NCBI GenBank assembly: GCA_029204225.1
Contig: CM055111.1
Coordinates: 31,180,850-31,244,849 of the forward strand
Source: Diphasiastrum complanatum
Taxonomy: Eukaryota; Streptophyta; Lycopodiopsida; Lycopodiales; Lycopodiaceae
Direction: 5' to 3'
DNA: 64,000 bases
A program made the position numbers and the translations under genes. Below the pieces are notes generated by a model. The model had not been told where the DNA came from and made no database searches. It saw only the letters and a program-made list of their open reading frames with translations. Below, piece by piece: positions 10,785 through 22,890 of this stretch; position 1 is the first letter of the stretch, and each line of letters starts with the position of its first letter.

Positions 10785-12177
10785 ATTGGAAAGAGCCGGA
10801 TTGGAGAAGCTAATCAGTTATGCCTTGTTGAGTTCCAATCCGAGTTGTATCTTTCTCTACGAGATCTTTGTCAGACCGATGATTGTTTTGGTTGTATTTG
10901 GCAACATGTCCTGGCAAGAAGCTCTATTTTGAGAGAAAATCTAGGAAAGCAGGATTCCAAGAAATCTCGCAAAGAGAAGATACTTGATAATTATTTCATT
11001 GAAAATGGTTTGCTTTTCCGTAGAGAAAAATTTTGTGCGCTAGATATCGTGGATATTAGGGCCCAAATCCTGCACAAGTGCCACGATAGCCCCAGTGTGG
11101 GACACCCTGCTTGGTATACAGAGGACACTTGACCTTGTTAAGAGAAAATTTCCAAGTCAGAGAAGGGTCACGATGCTATTTGGGTAGTAGTTCACGGGCT
11201 AACCAAAATGGCGCAGTTGATTCCAACAAAACTACTATCAAAGCTTCTGAACTTGCTCAACTCTTCATTGAAAAGGTGTTCAGTTTGTATGGTTTGCTGA
11301 ACGATATCGTTAATGAACAGGATTCCAAGTTCACTGTCAACTTTTGGCAGGCGGTCCTTGAAAGACTAGAAACTGCTTTACGTCTATCATTTATGGATCA
11401 CCTAGAAACCGATCGTCAGACCGAACGTGTCAACCAGTGGATGGAAGATATGCTCTGCGCATATGTATCCAGGCAACAAATAGATTGGAAAAAGTATCTT
11501 CCAATGGTTGAGTTCGCATACAATAGTATGAAGCATTCTGCCACTGGTTTTAGTTCTTTTATGCTCTTGTACGGCTTTTAGCATCGTTCCCCTATCTCCG
11601 TTGGACTCGAAGATCTCAAGGTTCAAGCTGCAGCAGATTTCGTGCATGATATGTAGGAAATGTTGCAGGTGGCTAGGGAAAGCATTAGATCGGCTCAAGA
11701 TAGAACTAGTTCTATGCCAACCGAAGTCGCGTTCTGCGAGAGTTTGAGATCGGTGATTGGGTGTATCTTAGAATCCCCAAGGACTTTAAGACACTTCGAA
11801 CGGGGAAATGTCCGAAGTTATCTCCACGTTTCAGCGGTCTTTTCAAAGTTCTTAACAAGATTGGTAGGGCTGCTTATAGACTAGAACTCCATATTGGAAA
11901 TAAAGTTCATCCTGTATTCCATGTTAGTCATTTAAAGGAACTTGGTGGGAAAGATGACCTAATACCACAGATGATCTAATTCTATTGGAGGATTTGCTTT
12001 TGTACCCCATGAACCGGAAAGGATTGTGGATACTTGACGACATCGACTGAGAAATCGTTTGATTTCTGAACATCTGATTCCATGGAAAGGTAAGTTAGAT
12101 GATGAGGACACCTGGGAGAAAGAGGATGATTTAAGACTTAGATTCCCTGGTTCTTTCCCAAAGAAGGAAGTTTTTAT
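10785..12177 (+). pseudogene. Gypsy chromovirus integrase to C-terminus relic
   Basis: In order: the pre-integrase region; a damaged HHCC zinc domain (HKCHDSPSVGHP, then broken); catalytic-core pieces (IWVVVHGLTKMAQLIP, LNDIVNEQDSKF where SDRDxxF is usual, TDRQTERVNQWMEDML, MVEFAYNSMKHSATGFS); the GDWVYLRI and FHVSHLKE segments of the integrase C-terminus; and a chromodomain-like tail (SEHLIPWKG, DTWEKEDDL) near 12,065-12,130. At least six frame changes or stops are visible. It runs into a polypurine tract and 3' LTR, so it is the 3' end of a dead Tekay/Del-like chromovirus (subfamily inferred). Confidence 0.88.
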
Positions 12178-12190
12178 GGGTGGGGGGGAG
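12178..12190 (+). promoter_or_regulatory. Polypurine tract of the Gypsy element
   Basis: gggtgggggggag lies immediately before the TGTTA start of the LTR, the position of the plus-strand primer in LTR retrotransposons. Confidence 0.8.
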
Positions 12191-12648
12191 TGTTATATAC
12201 CATAACGGTACACCCTTCCGTGACAACCTCGCAAGGAGCATGATGCAAGACTGGAGTTTCCAACATGTTTGGGTGCCACGCATCACCATCCTAGGTGGTC
12301 ACGTGTCGCCGGCAAGACCGTGCTTGAAGGGACCCACTGTGATATGCCTAGATAGTGGTGGGCTTTTTCTCTTTCCATTCACTCAATCTACGCGGGAGTT
12401 GGTGGATGGAGAGCACGTGCATGAGCCAGGATGTATCTTTAGGCTAGGAGATGTGTGCTAGGGAGAGCATAGTGGGTATGGGATGCCAGTTATCATAGGA
12501 GGCTTGACCGCGCATGATTATGTCGATTGCTCCAGAGCATGGGGGTGGGTCTGTTGTGACCCTACGGATGGGCAGTTACGGTGGATCGTCACTGGTATGG
12601 GGTGTGCGGAACCTTTAAGGCATTCGATGATCCTAGGGAGTTGTAACA
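12191..12648 (+). repeat. 3' LTR of the Gypsy chromovirus
   Basis: 458 bases starting TGTTATATACC and ending GTTGTAACA, so the ends form the inverted repeat TGTTA/TAACA. Preceded by a polypurine tract and chromodomain-like coding sequence, which fixes its identity as 3' LTR. No matching 5' LTR is in the window; a diverged partial relative lies at 45,483. Confidence 0.85.
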
Positions 12649-13085
12649 TATTTCCAATCATTATTCTTGTTAATACATTCTGAATATGCACGTGAATTAG
12701 ATATTGGCCATTGAGTTGAAGAAAATCCATAGGAATAAGAGTCTCCAATAGAAGCCACTTTAAGCTCTTGTGAAATGGATCCATGAGGCATTGAACAAGA
12801 ATCCGAGTATTGATATGAGTTGGATTTCTATGGAATAATGAAATCTCATCATTGCTAGTAGTATCCATGTTGAATACCTCATACTCCATTAGATTGTTGT
12901 CAAAAATAAAATCATTCACTAAAGCTCCCAAATCAAACTGAAATGGTTTGCATATCGGGTTCATAAAATAGCCAGTCAATTTCAAGCCATGGAATATTGG
13001 TGTTGTATAGTCCTCATTCTGAAAGTCTGGTGAATGTGTTGATCGACTTTCTTTGAGCATAACACTATTCTCGATTTGAAGACCA
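12649..13085 (-). other. Open minus-strand stretch of unknown origin
   Basis: Between the Gypsy LTR and a Copia gag the minus strand stays open for about 190 codons (inside 12,518-13,153), with plausible protein-like text such as FHGLKLTGYFMNPICKPF and HRNPTHINTRILVQCLMDP. The nominal ATG lies inside the gag and its end lies in the LTR, so those edges are chance. The middle could be a captured exon. I do not recognise it and see no second copy. Confidence 0.25.
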
Positions 13086-13553
13086 AAAAAGCTCTTCATG
13101 TGATCAAGATGAATGTGACAAATTGAACTTCTCAAGGAAGTTGGTAAGTGCACTACATCTAGTAAGGCTTGGGAATCTCTAAAGAAGGTTTATGAGTCCG
13201 AGTTTACATCAAGGGTTCTAACCCTTAGGAGTCAAATCTTTTCAAGTTTTCAAAATAAGGATGTAAGTGCTTCTGCTTTTGTTTTGAGGGTTAAAGCATT
13301 CAATGACGAGTTAGCATGTATTGATGAAAGACTTAAGGAGATAGAACTTGTTCAAGTAGTTTTCAATGGCTTGTTGGATGATCATGCTAATCTTGCTCAA
13401 AGTTTTTCTATTCAAAAGACATTGCCAAGTATTGTGGACATGCAATAAATCTTGGTGAATAAGGAGTTTAGGCTTCTATCAAGAGATGGATCCACTTCCA
13501 CATCTCAACCTGGAAAGGAGGAGGCTATGTTCTCAAAGGGCAAGTTCAAGGGC
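13086..13553 (+). pseudogene. Copia gag fragment, same family as the young element
   Basis: Closely matches the Gag at 28,600-29,075: ALHVIKMNV, then VLTLRSQIFSSFQ, FVLRVKAFNDELACIDE, GLLDDHANL and IQKTLPSIVDM. A frameshift near 13,125 and an in-frame TAA near 13,446 kill it. It ends mid-Gag at 13,553, exactly where BPS1-like sequence begins. The parallel fragment at 39,695 continues past this point, so the fusion arose by deletion. Confidence 0.88.
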
Positions 13554-14204
13554 GCCTTTGATGTGAAATAGACGTAGATTTAGCCCATTTGCCCGTCGAA
13601 CAAATCGCAATCAGTTTAGCGGAGTAAGAACTATCCATGTGAAGGAGTCCAAACAGAAGAATCATTGAAACGAAAGAAATTATGCTCTTCATGGGGTAAA
13701 TTACTGCGCAAGGATGAAATTGCTTTGCATATCTGCTACCAAAATTCCAAAGCTCCTCCTCTGCCTCAAGTTTCATATCAACAAGTTGCTTGTTTGCTTG
13801 ATGTATTCTGGACATCTCTCGTCGGCAATGATTTAGAGCCTGAACTATGGTATCATAATCATGCCCACCTGCTTGAAGAGTTTCAACAGCTATATGGACT
13901 ACCCGCCCATAAATTCGCAATCTGGAAATACCCGTCATCAAAGCTTTATAAACATTCATAAGTCGCACTGTCTCATCCATCAGAGTACTAAAGCATTTTA
14001 TGGAAAAACAACCTTCTCCGGTAGATCCAAAACAGCTGCAAGAGAAGATCTGAGAATATCCACAGCATACTGCATCCAGTCTATTGTGAAAAACTTATCT
14101 CCAATTGACTCTTCCAATTTTTGCAGACATGACGACAAATTGTCGTGAAATGACATATTGGCAGCACCATGACCGTGAGATCGCAGCGAATTTACAAAAA
14201 CCAT
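13554..14204 (-). pseudogene. Truncated BPS1-like gene (5' part)
   Basis: Minus-strand copy of codons ~1-216 of the intact gene at 40,611-41,555, same ATG at 14,204. One missing A near 14,001 (compare 41,350) shifts the frame after ~69 codons; the downstream frame is otherwise open to 13,554. There the gene is cut and joined to Copia gag, so the C-terminal ~98 residues are lost. TATA box and leader remain, so it might still be transcribed. Substitutions are few, so duplication is fairly recent relative to the Copia relics. Confidence 0.9.
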
Positions 14205-14511
14205 GGCGGTGTTTCTTCAGGCAGAGTTAAGGAAGCAACCTTTGCCGTCTGTGTATTTTGTAGAAATCAAGGTAAGGCTACCGGCCTACCGCTGTACCTT
14301 CTGAAATAGCTTGAGAACGTTGTCAAGAAAAATAAATTATGAAGTAAAATTCGCCTTGAGATTGTCGACGAACCCAACTACGGATTATCACTGACTCAGA
14401 GGTTCGAAGGAATTTATTGAGTTCCGCCCTCTGTCTCTTACATTCAACACGTCTGAATTCAAGTAAGTCTGTTCTTGGCAAATCGTTCGCGCTCTCACTC
14501 TCGCTCACTCG

Positions 14512-14543
<32 letters not shown>

Positions 14544-14938
14544 CAAATTTGTGGTGTTCTCTCTATCGATCTCTATTTATATGCTATTTGGACACCTTCA
14601 AAACCCTAGTCGTTACATAATATGTAGTACCCTAGAACGTGACTAAATGCATATTGGACCCCTAAGAGGGCTAAAACTTGGGACCAAAAAACACTTTGGA
14701 TACCAAGCCAACAAAGTGATCCAAGGGAGTTGCCTAGAATATGACTAGGTAATAGAATGCCATGGTTAACCTCGGTACTCGTTATTTATTTAGCTAGGTC
14801 GGACTATGCATTGCATTTTCAAGTTGCACCGCATGCCAAAGTGCTATTTGTCTTTCAAAGAAAAGCAAATATGTCAACAAGGCGGGGATGAGAGTCTTGA
14901 GCTAGAGCCTACACTACATCATGGGTGACTAGGAGGAG
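14205..14938 (-). promoter_or_regulatory. Duplicated BPS1-like leader and promoter region
   Basis: Matches 41,556-42,273. On the minus strand it holds a TATAAATA box at 14,574-14,581 and a GA-rich leader (CT tract 14,513-14,540 on plus, about 14 units against 7 in the intact copy). Both elements therefore survive ahead of a broken gene. Confidence 0.75.
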
Positions 14939-15560
14939 GCTATGCTAGACATCACTAGTTGGCCTTTAGGTATCATGATTCAGCCCTATCTCCTCAGGCT
15001 TTACTATGAAGAATTTAGGATTTCACTTTTAGGTTGTTTACACGTTGCAGACTAATAGACGTTATAACAATTTGTGATTTGCTTTTATGAAATATGGATA
15101 ATGCTTCTTGGTTTCCAAGGGGAGGCTCGAACATGAGACCAAAAAACACTTTGGATACCAACCCAACAAAGTGATCCAAGGGAGTTGCCTGGAATATGAC
15201 TAGGTAATAGAATGCCAAGATTAACCTCGGTACTCGTTATTTATTTAGCTAGGTCGGACTATGCATCGCATTTTCAAGTTGCACCGCATGCCAAATTGCT
15301 ATTTGTCTTTCAAAGAACAGCAAATATGTCAACAAGGTGAGGATGAGGGTCTTGAGCTAGAGCCTATACTACATCATGGGTGACTAGGAGGAGGCTATGC
15401 TAGACATCACTAGTTGGCCTTTAGGTATCATGATTCAGCCCTATCTCCTCAGGCTTTACTATGAAGAATTTAAGATTTACTTTTAGGTTGTTTACACGTT
15501 GCAGACTGATAGATATTATAACAATTTGTGATTTGCTTTTATGAAATTTGGATAATTCAA
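14686..15560. repeat. Tandem duplication of ~455 bp upstream of truncated BPS1-like copy
   Basis: 14,686 onward (aaaaaacactttggatacca) repeats at 15,141, and 14,890 (gtcttgagctagagcct) repeats at 15,345: an offset of 455. The first copy breaks off near 15,096 after a gaaatatggataat string, followed by a short filler with gag-unrelated text (ttcttggtttccaagg). The second runs on into unit 2. Confidence 0.8.
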
Positions 15561-15799
15561 TTATAGAAGTTGGAACTACATGCCATTCATCGTTTATGTA
15601 TGTTCTACGATTTCAGACTTGTCACTTGTATTTGAATTATGGTAACAAGCATTACTTCCCCTCTCATCAGACAAGCATTCATTGCATGGATTAACAATAA
15701 TCACTTAAATAAGAATAAAGAGATTCTACTATATGAGCAAATCTTCATAAGTATAATCTTGAAAATAGCATAGACAGAGTAAATCATTCACATCAATAA

Positions 15800-15935
15800 A
15801 ATGAGAATAGAATAACTCACTAACTTCACTTCATTCCATTTCATAGAAATATGCGAGAACAAATGCTCTTTATATAGCCTCGTAGATGTTCTAAATATGA
15901 AATAACCGTCTTAAGTTCCATAACCACTTCTTGGC
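15800..15935 (-). repeat. LTR-like fragment, unit 2
   Basis: Counterpart of 440-600, with the same tatatagcctcgtag landmark and minus-strand TATA-like sequence. The bases up to 16,160 repeat 600-817 and hold nothing I recognise. Confidence 0.5.
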
Positions 15936-16160
15936 ATTGGCCCTTCAATAATCGCAAGCCTGAATTCTTTGGTGAGTGAGCTAGTTTACAATTGATCAGA
16001 TTGTATCTGATAAGGGTATTGTGAAGATACCGTTGCTGAGTGATAAAGATGAGCCTTCTCGCTCTATCTCAGTGGATTTGAATGCCCAAAAAGAAGTAAG
16101 CTTCGCCCAGATCGGTCATGTCAAGTTCGGAAGACAACATCTGTTTAGCAAGCATCTTAT

Positions 16161-16540
16161 TCACTTGGTCTCCCTCTGTACTAAGCTTTACAACACCCAA
16201 TTTGGTGTCCTATGGCCAAAGTTATGATCATCTGAAGTTTTGCAATTTTGTGAGTAAAATTGGCAAAATTTGAAATTGTTCTGATTGCATGCCAGTCATT
16301 TCCCTAATTTGTAGTATTGTGCTTGCATGGATTAGTTGCATGTTGATTCTCAGAGTGATTATGACATGCATGAGAGATTTACAATGGATTTGAGTGGTCA
16401 TACGCATGTGCTCTTATAGTTGGGTTACAAATCAGTGTTAATGGATGACAAATTCCGTAAAACTGAAGTTTACATATGATAATTTCGTAATGACGTTTGT
16501 AACTCATGTAGTGTGCTTTGCATGCCAGTTTGACATTGGG
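16161..16540 (+). repeat. Left arm of inverted repeat, unit 2
   Basis: Counterpart of 818-1,197; reverse-complement match to 22,491-22,890. Confidence 0.8.
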
Positions 16541-16567
16541 GTAGTCCATTGACTATAGGCACGCTCA

Positions 16568-18935
16568 AGTGCGAGGCTCGAATTGTCATATCGGCGGCAG
16601 AGGCATCGAAGGTTTGCATGGAACTTTGCATTTGCCTTTGCCTTTGAAATCGTCAAACCATTAGAGGAGTTCTAAATCCAAGAAAGACTCTTTGTACAGA
16701 TTCTTTTTATATTTTTTCTTAATTTTTTCTTACACATGGACCAATCAAAACACTCAAATTTGAAATCTACGTAACGTAACGTTTTGAGTCCACATTTTGA
16801 TCCCGCACTAAAAATGGCATAACTTTTTCGTGGTAAGTTCAAATTTAGCGGAGTTTGGTGCATTGAAAAGCGCTTGACACGGGCTTTCCAATGATATTTA
16901 GATGGCATACTTTTGATCTACGATTAAGAAGTTATGGCAAGTCAAAAGTATTAGTGTTATAATATTTTAATAATATAAACTAAATCTTGCACGAATTCTT
17001 AAAGGGTCATTTTGGAACTCAAAACTCCTCTAATGTGATCCTCAATAAAGATTGTATCCCTACTGAGTAAAATCTGCTAGGTATCAAAGTCGTATAGCTT
17101 GGTCAGATGAAGTGTATCCAATAAGGATGGTCTTGAGACACCGGAAGTTGAATTTCTTCCTCGTCTCCTTCGGGATCTGCGCATAGGTGATGCATCCGAA
17201 CACTCGAAGGTTCTTCATTGAAGCTCCAAACCTCATGTGGTGTTTTGCCTACGAGGGCCTTAGGTTAACATTTTTTTTGGATGTAGGCTGCAATGGAGAC
17301 AGCTTCAACCCATAAGCTATTCGACAAAGATTCATGTGCCAGCATACATTTGGCTGACTCGACCAGGGTACGATTCTTTCTCTCGGCTTTGATTTGTCTG
17401 CCAATTTCTTTCTCTACATGCTCCTTGAAGATTTTGAAACAATTGAAAGCTTTTGACTTCTTCTTGATAAAGTACACCAAGCAATCCGCTAGAAACACGC
17501 TGATGGCTTGATCTAAATGGTTTCATGGCCAGTTTACAGACTAGACAGTCTTGACAAGTAGATAATTTGACTTTCCTATCTGGATAGTCGAGATCAACAA
17601 CAATAGATTGTTTAGACATTTGTTGTACAAAATGAATAGAAGTACTGTCATTTCTTTGAATAGAAGTACTAAGAGCCTGACTAGAGGTAGAACAACAATG
17701 ACTTAATCTATACAATTATCCATGTCTCTTTCCGAGTGCTAGGATCCTGTCTTTCCTATCAACTACTTTACACTCATCAGATTCAAATTCTACTCTATGT
17801 CCTGGATCTGTAATTCTGCTAACGAAGAGCAAATTTGTAGATAGATTCGGTACATGCAGTACATTTTAAAGTATCTTAGATTGATTGTTTGCAAAGCTCA
17901 ATCTTACTGTACCTTCACCTTTGATAGCATGTGTGCTATTGTTTCCCATGTGAACATATTGTTTGGTATTGGAAGGGGTATAGGACTCGAAATAGCCAAT
18001 ATGGCTAGTCATGTGTTGTGTGGCTCGGGAGTTCAGAAACTAGGAGCTGTCGTTGGATGTTTTTTGATGGCTAGTCATTAAGGCATCATTATCCGATTCT
18101 TGAATCGACTGTGGTGCTTCTATACCTGCATTTGCCACTTGTTTCGAGTGCCCCTTGCTGTTGTTCTTTTCCTGCAGTATGCGACAATCTTGGATCTTGT
18201 GGTTGGTTCACCAGAATATGTGTAGAACAGCTAATTCTTTGTCGGCTAGTTTGACTGCTCTTGACGCTGTGTCGGTTCATGATTTAGCCTTGGTTGCTTT
18301 GGGCCTTTCTTTGTTGCTTAGTTGAGCCTTTGTTGGTGTATAAGGCATGAGAGTCGACACTTGAGGAACCAACGACTTTGTTCCTTCTGCTCTCTTCCTA
18401 AAACAACATTGTCATGACTCTTGAAAGAGTCAATTCAAGGTCTTTCAAGATAATCATCACCCAGCTGTCATATGAGCTTGCAAAGCTTGAAAGTAGTGTC
18501 ATTACTACATCTTGATCATCTATGACAAATCCAAAAGTAGCCATTTGCTTTGGTAGGTTCTTGAACTGGTTGATGTGATTCTGTAGGGAATCTTCGTTGG
18601 TCATCTTGAGGGAGAAAATGTTCTTTCTTAGATATAGCTTGGAGGCTACGTCGCGCACATCGTACAGAGTGCTCAAGATGTCCCAGACTTCCTTGGAGAT
18701 CTGAGCTTCATACACATGGTCGATTTGAGTGTCTGATCTATTGAGGATGATCAGCGCAAAGGCTTTGCCATCTTTCAGCATTCATCGAGAGATTGCAGCA
18801 TCGTCAGCTTCATTTCTTACCTCTACACCTATAACAATGTCATACAATTCCTTGGCCATTAGCACAGTTCTCATCTTAAATTTCTATAGATGGTGATTGG
18901 CTCCATCAAGCTTGTCCATCATAGGACTGGATTTA
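16568..18935 (-). pseudogene. Degenerate Copia gag-protease-integrase, unit 2
   Basis: Counterpart of 1,225-3,590. Gag is somewhat better preserved: an open frame at 18,398-18,781 holds EVWDILSTLYDVRDVASKL and VVMTLLSSFASSYDSW. The GAG-pre-integrase/integrase part reads through SHCCSTSSQALSTS to VSQMYAGT in a shifted frame (17,332-17,715). Stops remain and no reverse transcriptase is present. Confidence 0.8.
16661..17033. mobile_element. MITE-like element, unit 2 copy
   Basis: 373 bp with the same TTAGAGGAGTT / AACTCCTCTAA ends at the same position in the Copia relic as in unit 1. The insertion therefore predates the block duplication. Confidence 0.65.
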
Positions 18936-19009
18936 TATAGCCTCGTAGCTATTCTAAATATGAAATATTTGTCTTAAGTTCCATAACCACTTTTGACAAG
19001 GATCATAAC

Positions 19010-19770
19010 AACATATAGTTCTATCAGCCCTTGGCGTAGTCCCCCTGATGGTGGTGTGTTCCTTCGTTCGAGCAGCTCACTACTGGCATTTCGGCTTGCT
19101 CCTGAAGTTTGTTACATTTATCATCTCTATCATGGAGCTAAACCTCCATATCAGATAACTGCTACTACTGTCTTTTCAAATCTACCATGGAGTGCCGCAG
19201 TCTCTTCCTGCAACAACATTGTCATGACTCTTGAAAGAGTCAGTTTAGGGTGTGTTGTGATGATCATCACCCAGCTGTCGCATGAGCTTGGCAAGCTTGA
19301 AAGTAGTGTCATTACTGCATTTTGATCATCTATGACATATCCGACAATGGCCATTTGCTTCAGCAGGTTCTTTGACTAGCTGATGTGCCTCTGTAGGGAA
19401 TCTTCGTTGGTCATCTTGAGCGAGAAAATCTTCTTCTTGAGATGTAGCTTGGAAGCTATGTCAAACACATAGTACAGAGTGCTCAAGGTGTCCCAGACTT
19501 CCTTGGAGGTCTGAGATTTAGACATATGGCCGATTTGAGTGTCTGATATATTGAGGATGATCAGCGCAAAGGCTTTTCCATCCTTCAGCTTCCATCAAGA
19601 AAATTGCAGCATCGTCATCTTCGGGTCTTACCTCTGCACCTATAACAACGTCATACAATTTGTTAGCCATTAGCATAGTTCTCATCTTAAATTTATATAG
19701 ATGGTAATTGGCTTCATCATGCTTGTCCATTATAGGACTGGCTTTCCCTTGGAAATCCATGTTCATATTA
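19010..19770 (-). pseudogene. Degenerate Copia gag, unit 2
   Basis: Counterpart of 3,690-4,437; Gag N-terminus at ~19,766 (MNMDFQGKASP, LMANKLYDVVIGAEV) and C-terminal part at 19,151-19,354 with VMTLLSSLPSSCDSWVMI. Frame-broken between them. Confidence 0.75.
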
Positions 19771-20324
19771 GTCTAAGTGATAGTAGTAACTATCAGTGAC
19801 TTGAGAATGAAAATAGACTAACTCACTAACTTCACTTCATTTCATTTCAATGAAATATGCGAGAACAAATGCACTTTATATAGCCTCGTGTTCTAAATAT
19901 GAAATAACCCTCTTAAGTTCCATAATCGCTTTTGACAAGGATCGGAATAACATATGGACTCTGGGTCAAAATAAAGTTTGACCATGGATTGATTTGATCT
20001 TCGACCTGGTATTAGAATACTCTTATTCTATTCTAAGCTCAATATTTTTCAAACAACAAATAAACTATCACAAGAAATAACTATTTTGCATTATGTAGAT
20101 CGAAATAAGAGACAACTAGATCATGCCATGTTATCACATGTCTTCATCCGCAGATTGAGCAGGTCCTCCAAATGTACATGAATTGTTGTAATGTGCTCCT
20201 TCCAAAAATCTATTAAAGTTTTCATATGAAAATTTGGGGCTACACAAATGCATACAACATCATTGTTGTAATCTATACAAAAATTCGCGCTCGATGTTGA
20301 AAAAAAATGATCAGCATCGATCAT
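19771..20324 (-). repeat. LTR-like fragment and unrecognised coding-like piece, unit 2
   Basis: Counterpart of 4,438-4,971: LTR-like landmarks, then the minus-strand FCIDYNNDVVCICVAPNF frame at 20,121-20,324. Confidence 0.45.
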
Positions 20325-20345
20325 TAATTGTTTTTTTAAAGATCA

Positions 20346-22230
20346 TTGATGAACAACCACTTCACCCCTCCTTTTAATGAAATTATCAATTTCAATAAAA
20401 GTTAACTGGAAAGATGATATATAAAAATATCCAAATCCAAGAAAAGTCAGTAATAAGTGCTTCCACTAAAAGGATTCACTTCATTACAAACATGACTTAT
20501 CCTTCAAATATTTTCAATCTGAGTGATAGAAGTTACTATTCCATCGAAATCCATTTATGTAACAGAGATATTCTAGGTTTAAGAAATTGAAACATTTTAA
20601 TCTTAGAATGTATCTGAATTCCAAGGCTATTCACACAAGTAGTAATATGAAATAACAAACTCTTAGAAGAATAACTTCATGTTGGAAAGAATCATATAAA
20701 TCAGTCTGATATCTTATATTTGAGAAATTACTAAGAAGTAAAGGATTAATTAATAAAGCGAGAAATAGATTTGAGGGCCTCTAATTTTGTAAATAATGAG
20801 ATACCACATTGGGACCTAGATTAAACCTCAAAATTTTCCAAAATATCCCACATTTGATCGAATGGTTTTCTTCTATCCCATATCGTGACTAGGTACTATA
20901 ACACACCATTGATCATCAGATCTTTACAGTCCTAGAATTCTCTTTCCAAAATTATTGATGTCCCATACCATCATCTTTTCCTTCCAGAAAATCCTTAACC
21001 GCCTAATCTGATATTCTAGAGATCCACTGATCATCTAGCTGTCCTATAATCACTATAGGTTATTATCACTTATTTCCAAAACACTGGAGAATCCATTTAT
21101 TCAGATGACTGGCATGCCTATGAGATGGATACTACGAATCCACATCTGATCCTGTGATATAAATAGAAGAATTACCATGGTTAAATATTACATCCTGATC
21201 TTTTCTGGTTAATGAATAAGCTTCAAATCCCCTGCTGATGCATCAAATCTAGGGACAAGCTTCTGTCAACTAACAGATCCAATGTAATCCATGTATCAGA
21301 TTCCACTTTTAACCTCACAATTGACATCTAAAACTGTGGATAACTCAATGGTTACAAAGATATCAGTTACGAGTTCAACTGAATGAATTCAAACCAGGAA
21401 ATCAATAACCAGAATTAAGCAACTATTTACAAGGATTACCAAGATCCTAACTACGAAATACATTTCCTTATACTACTTACTACCATCTGATGTACACCCT
21501 TCTTCCTTCCTTAGAATTTTCAGTTCTCTGGAAATCTATTTCAACTAAGGTACCAAAAAGACATACTGACAGTAGTAAATGTTTAAAAATCAATCACTAT
21601 AGGAAAAAGTCCAAAACAATTTTACTTCTGTCCTTCACCTGGGTTGAATATCTGTTATATCAAAAATCATTTACTAGTATGTGAAACCGTACTAGTCTAA
21701 TCTTTTGAATATAATTCACCATAGGATTTTACTGGAAATGAAATCAGTTATGTACTTTATTTTATTACAAATTTTCCAATAAAATTGGACTATTTTTTCT
21801 TTTTATTGACTGGTTTGGCATGACTCCGTTAATATTGATAAATCCTATCCAAACACATAATATAAAATTAAATGAATGAAAATCCCACCAATAGGATTTC
21901 AGTAATTCTTGAACCATATCCTATCAGATTTATTGTCTAGATAAAGAATACTATTCCCACTCATTCAATCTGGTCATTTCATATTGTTTGACGATTTTGA
22001 TCAAATTTAACGAGTATCTAGCACAAACATTCATTTGACTGATTTCTAGCGATCAACATCGATTAGAAAACTATCAGGCAAGTAACTGATTTCAAATTTT
22101 TATCAAATTTAAATTCAACAAAATAGAAAAAAATTCAAATTTCAACTTTCAATCTGGGAGTTCCCAACTCCAAAAGTAAAAGGAATGACAATACAGTAAA
22201 ACTTGTCGGCAATTTCATTGTAGTTTCTCC
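20346..22230. repeat. AT-rich 1.9-kb noncoding repeat, copy 2
   Basis: Matches 5,006-6,883 closely, base by base with scattered changes, and 37,852-39,694 less closely. No gene recognised here or in the 260 bases after it. Confidence 0.75.
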
Positions 22231-22490
22231 TGTTAATTTTAACTTATCTATCACCACAAAATAATTTAGACTTAGTGAAAACACTGTGACCAATTATGAG
22301 TGATAAACTCAGTCTAATCAATTCACTAATCGAAACTGATTTTATAGATAACAAAAAAATGAACGAAATTTTTATTTTTTCGGAAAACTCGAATTTTGCT
22401 TTTATTTTACATGATTCGAAAATACTGTTAGTACAAAAGGCAATCAAAATCGAAAAAATTGAAACACTGTCCGATTTCTAATGTTACTAA

Positions 22491-22890
22491 CCCAATGTCA
22501 AACTGGCATGAAAGCACACTACATCAGTTACAAACGTCATTACGGCATGTTTTTACGTAAACTTCAGTTTTATGGAATTTGTCGTCCATTAATACTGATT
22601 TGTGATCCAACTGTCAAAGCACATGCATATGACCACTCAAATCAATTGTAAATCTCTCATGCATGTCAGAATCACTCTAAGAATCAACTTGCAACTAATC
22701 CATGCAAGCACAATACTACAAATTAGGGAAATGACTGGCATGCAGTCAGAACAATTTCAAATTTTGCCAATTTTACTCACAGAACTGCAAAACGTCAAAT
22801 GATCATCACTTTGGCTATAGGACACCAAATTGGGTGCTGTAAAGCGTATTACAGAGCAAGACCAAAGCGTATTACAGAGCAAGACCAATT
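22491..22890 (-). repeat. Right arm of inverted repeat, unit 2
   Basis: Counterpart of 7,146-7,525. A 23-bp piece (aaagcgtattacagagcaag plus acc) is present twice in tandem at its right end, once in unit 1. Bases 22,891-23,240 hold no recognisable gene. Confidence 0.78.
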
